Shown: positions 63,446-64,000 of the stretch, one piece after another | Layout of the letters: each line of letters opens with the position of its first letter | How positions within the stretch are numbered: the first letter of the stretch is position 1 | Assembly (NCBI GenBank): GCA_013398615.1 | Contig: VZSR01003806.1 | Coordinates: 18,120,537-18,184,536, forward strand | DNA: 64,000 bases | Reading direction: 5' to 3' | Source of the DNA: Brachypodius melanocephalos | Taxonomy: Eukaryota; Chordata; Aves; Passeriformes; Pycnonotidae | Made by a program: the position numbers and the translations under genes | Notes under the pieces: generated by a model | Databases searched by the model: none | Told to the model about the DNA's origin: nothing | What the model saw: only the letters and a program-made list of their open reading frames with translations

Positions 63446-64000
63446 CTCCCTTTATAAAACTATAGGTAGATAAACCACATTTTTTGAACTTAATGGCTTA
63501 ATAAGATACAAGTGCTGTACATGGCAGTAGCCTGTATAGGAGCAGCTGTGCACTGTGCTCTGTCCCCATCACTGCCCTTCTGTGAGAAGCCAACATTTCT
63601 CAAATCAAAGTGCTGCTGGATCCAATCCTATCTCTGCTGAATGAGTGATCCTGCTTGAAGACTTCTAGGTTTACCATAACTGCCAAAAAAATTCAAAACA
63701 AGTTCTCTGCATGTGAGAGAGATCAGGAAAAAAAGATCAACCAAAGAGCTGCAGCAGTTATTTTATTTATATATCTGGAAAAAAAACCAAAACTCCCAAA
63801 CATACTTATTTGAATTCCCTTCACTTCCTGAAGTCATAGTTCTAGAGAGAAATTTTCTTGTGCGTACCTATACAAATAATCCTCAAATAGAACAAGCAGA
63901 GAGTTTAGAACTTTCTTAGAAAGCACAAAACATGAGGCCGGGGGCAGTGGGAGCAGAGGTTTGTGGTTGGCCATCCCTTGCTGATAATCGAGTGGTCAGT

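Larger units (their letters stand above)
61640..64000. other. Intergenic region downstream of the opsin gene
   Basis: No gene is recognised. It contains CR1 tails at 62115-62315 and 63290-63445 and an AT-rich duplicated segment at 62885-62964. The remaining frames are short and featureless. Confidence 0.7.

Overview
The window looks like bird nuclear DNA. It has intron-rich genes with consensus GT/AG splice sites. It is strewn with about two dozen CR1 (chicken repeat 1) retrotransposon tails, each ending in the ATTCTATG-type octamer, and I see no Alu/L1-type repeats. It also carries an OPN5-like opsin of a type known from non-mammalian vertebrates. I cannot place it below the level of Aves. 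A run of 100 Ns (9047-9146) is an assembly gap. || Layout. (1) Positions 1-28664, minus strand: CDC5L, the Myb-related core subunit of the Prp19 (NTC) spliceosome complex. I could join fifteen coding exons in frame (codons 1 to about 766). The last ~36 codons lie off the left edge. A CpG-rich promoter sits at about 28.50-29.01 kb. The largest intron (206-11099) holds the N gap, several CR1 pieces, a small CpG cluster and a CAAAA microsatellite. (2) About 30.4-36.6 kb, minus strand: a three-exon gene for a predicted 1103-residue protein with 16 C2H2 zinc fingers, an acidic N-terminal half and no KRAB or SCAN box in view. It has its own CpG promoter. I do not recognise the orthologue. (3) 36.7-55.2 kb: about 18 kb with no supportable gene, mostly CR1 remnants, simple repeats and single-copy-looking DNA. 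(4) 55569-61356, plus strand: a complete four-exon opsin gene (348 residues) of the neuropsin/OPN5 group, most like OPN5L2, with the retinal-binding Lys, the disulphide Cys pair and NPxxY, but Ile-Arg-Phe where most rhodopsin-family receptors have (D/E)RY. A poly(A) signal lies at 61600. (5) 61.6-64 kb: intergenic DNA with CR1 tails. || The three genes do not form a functional unit. CDC5L is housekeeping, the zinc-finger gene is probably a nuclear DNA-binding regulator, and the opsin is a photoreceptor protein. I found no CRISPR, operon-like, toxin or other exotic system. The items most worth checking are the opsin's altered DRY motif, the repeated finger modules of the zinc-finger protein, the intronic CpG cluster beside the gap, and the inverted CR1 pairs and CAAAA/TTTTG repeats near splice sites.
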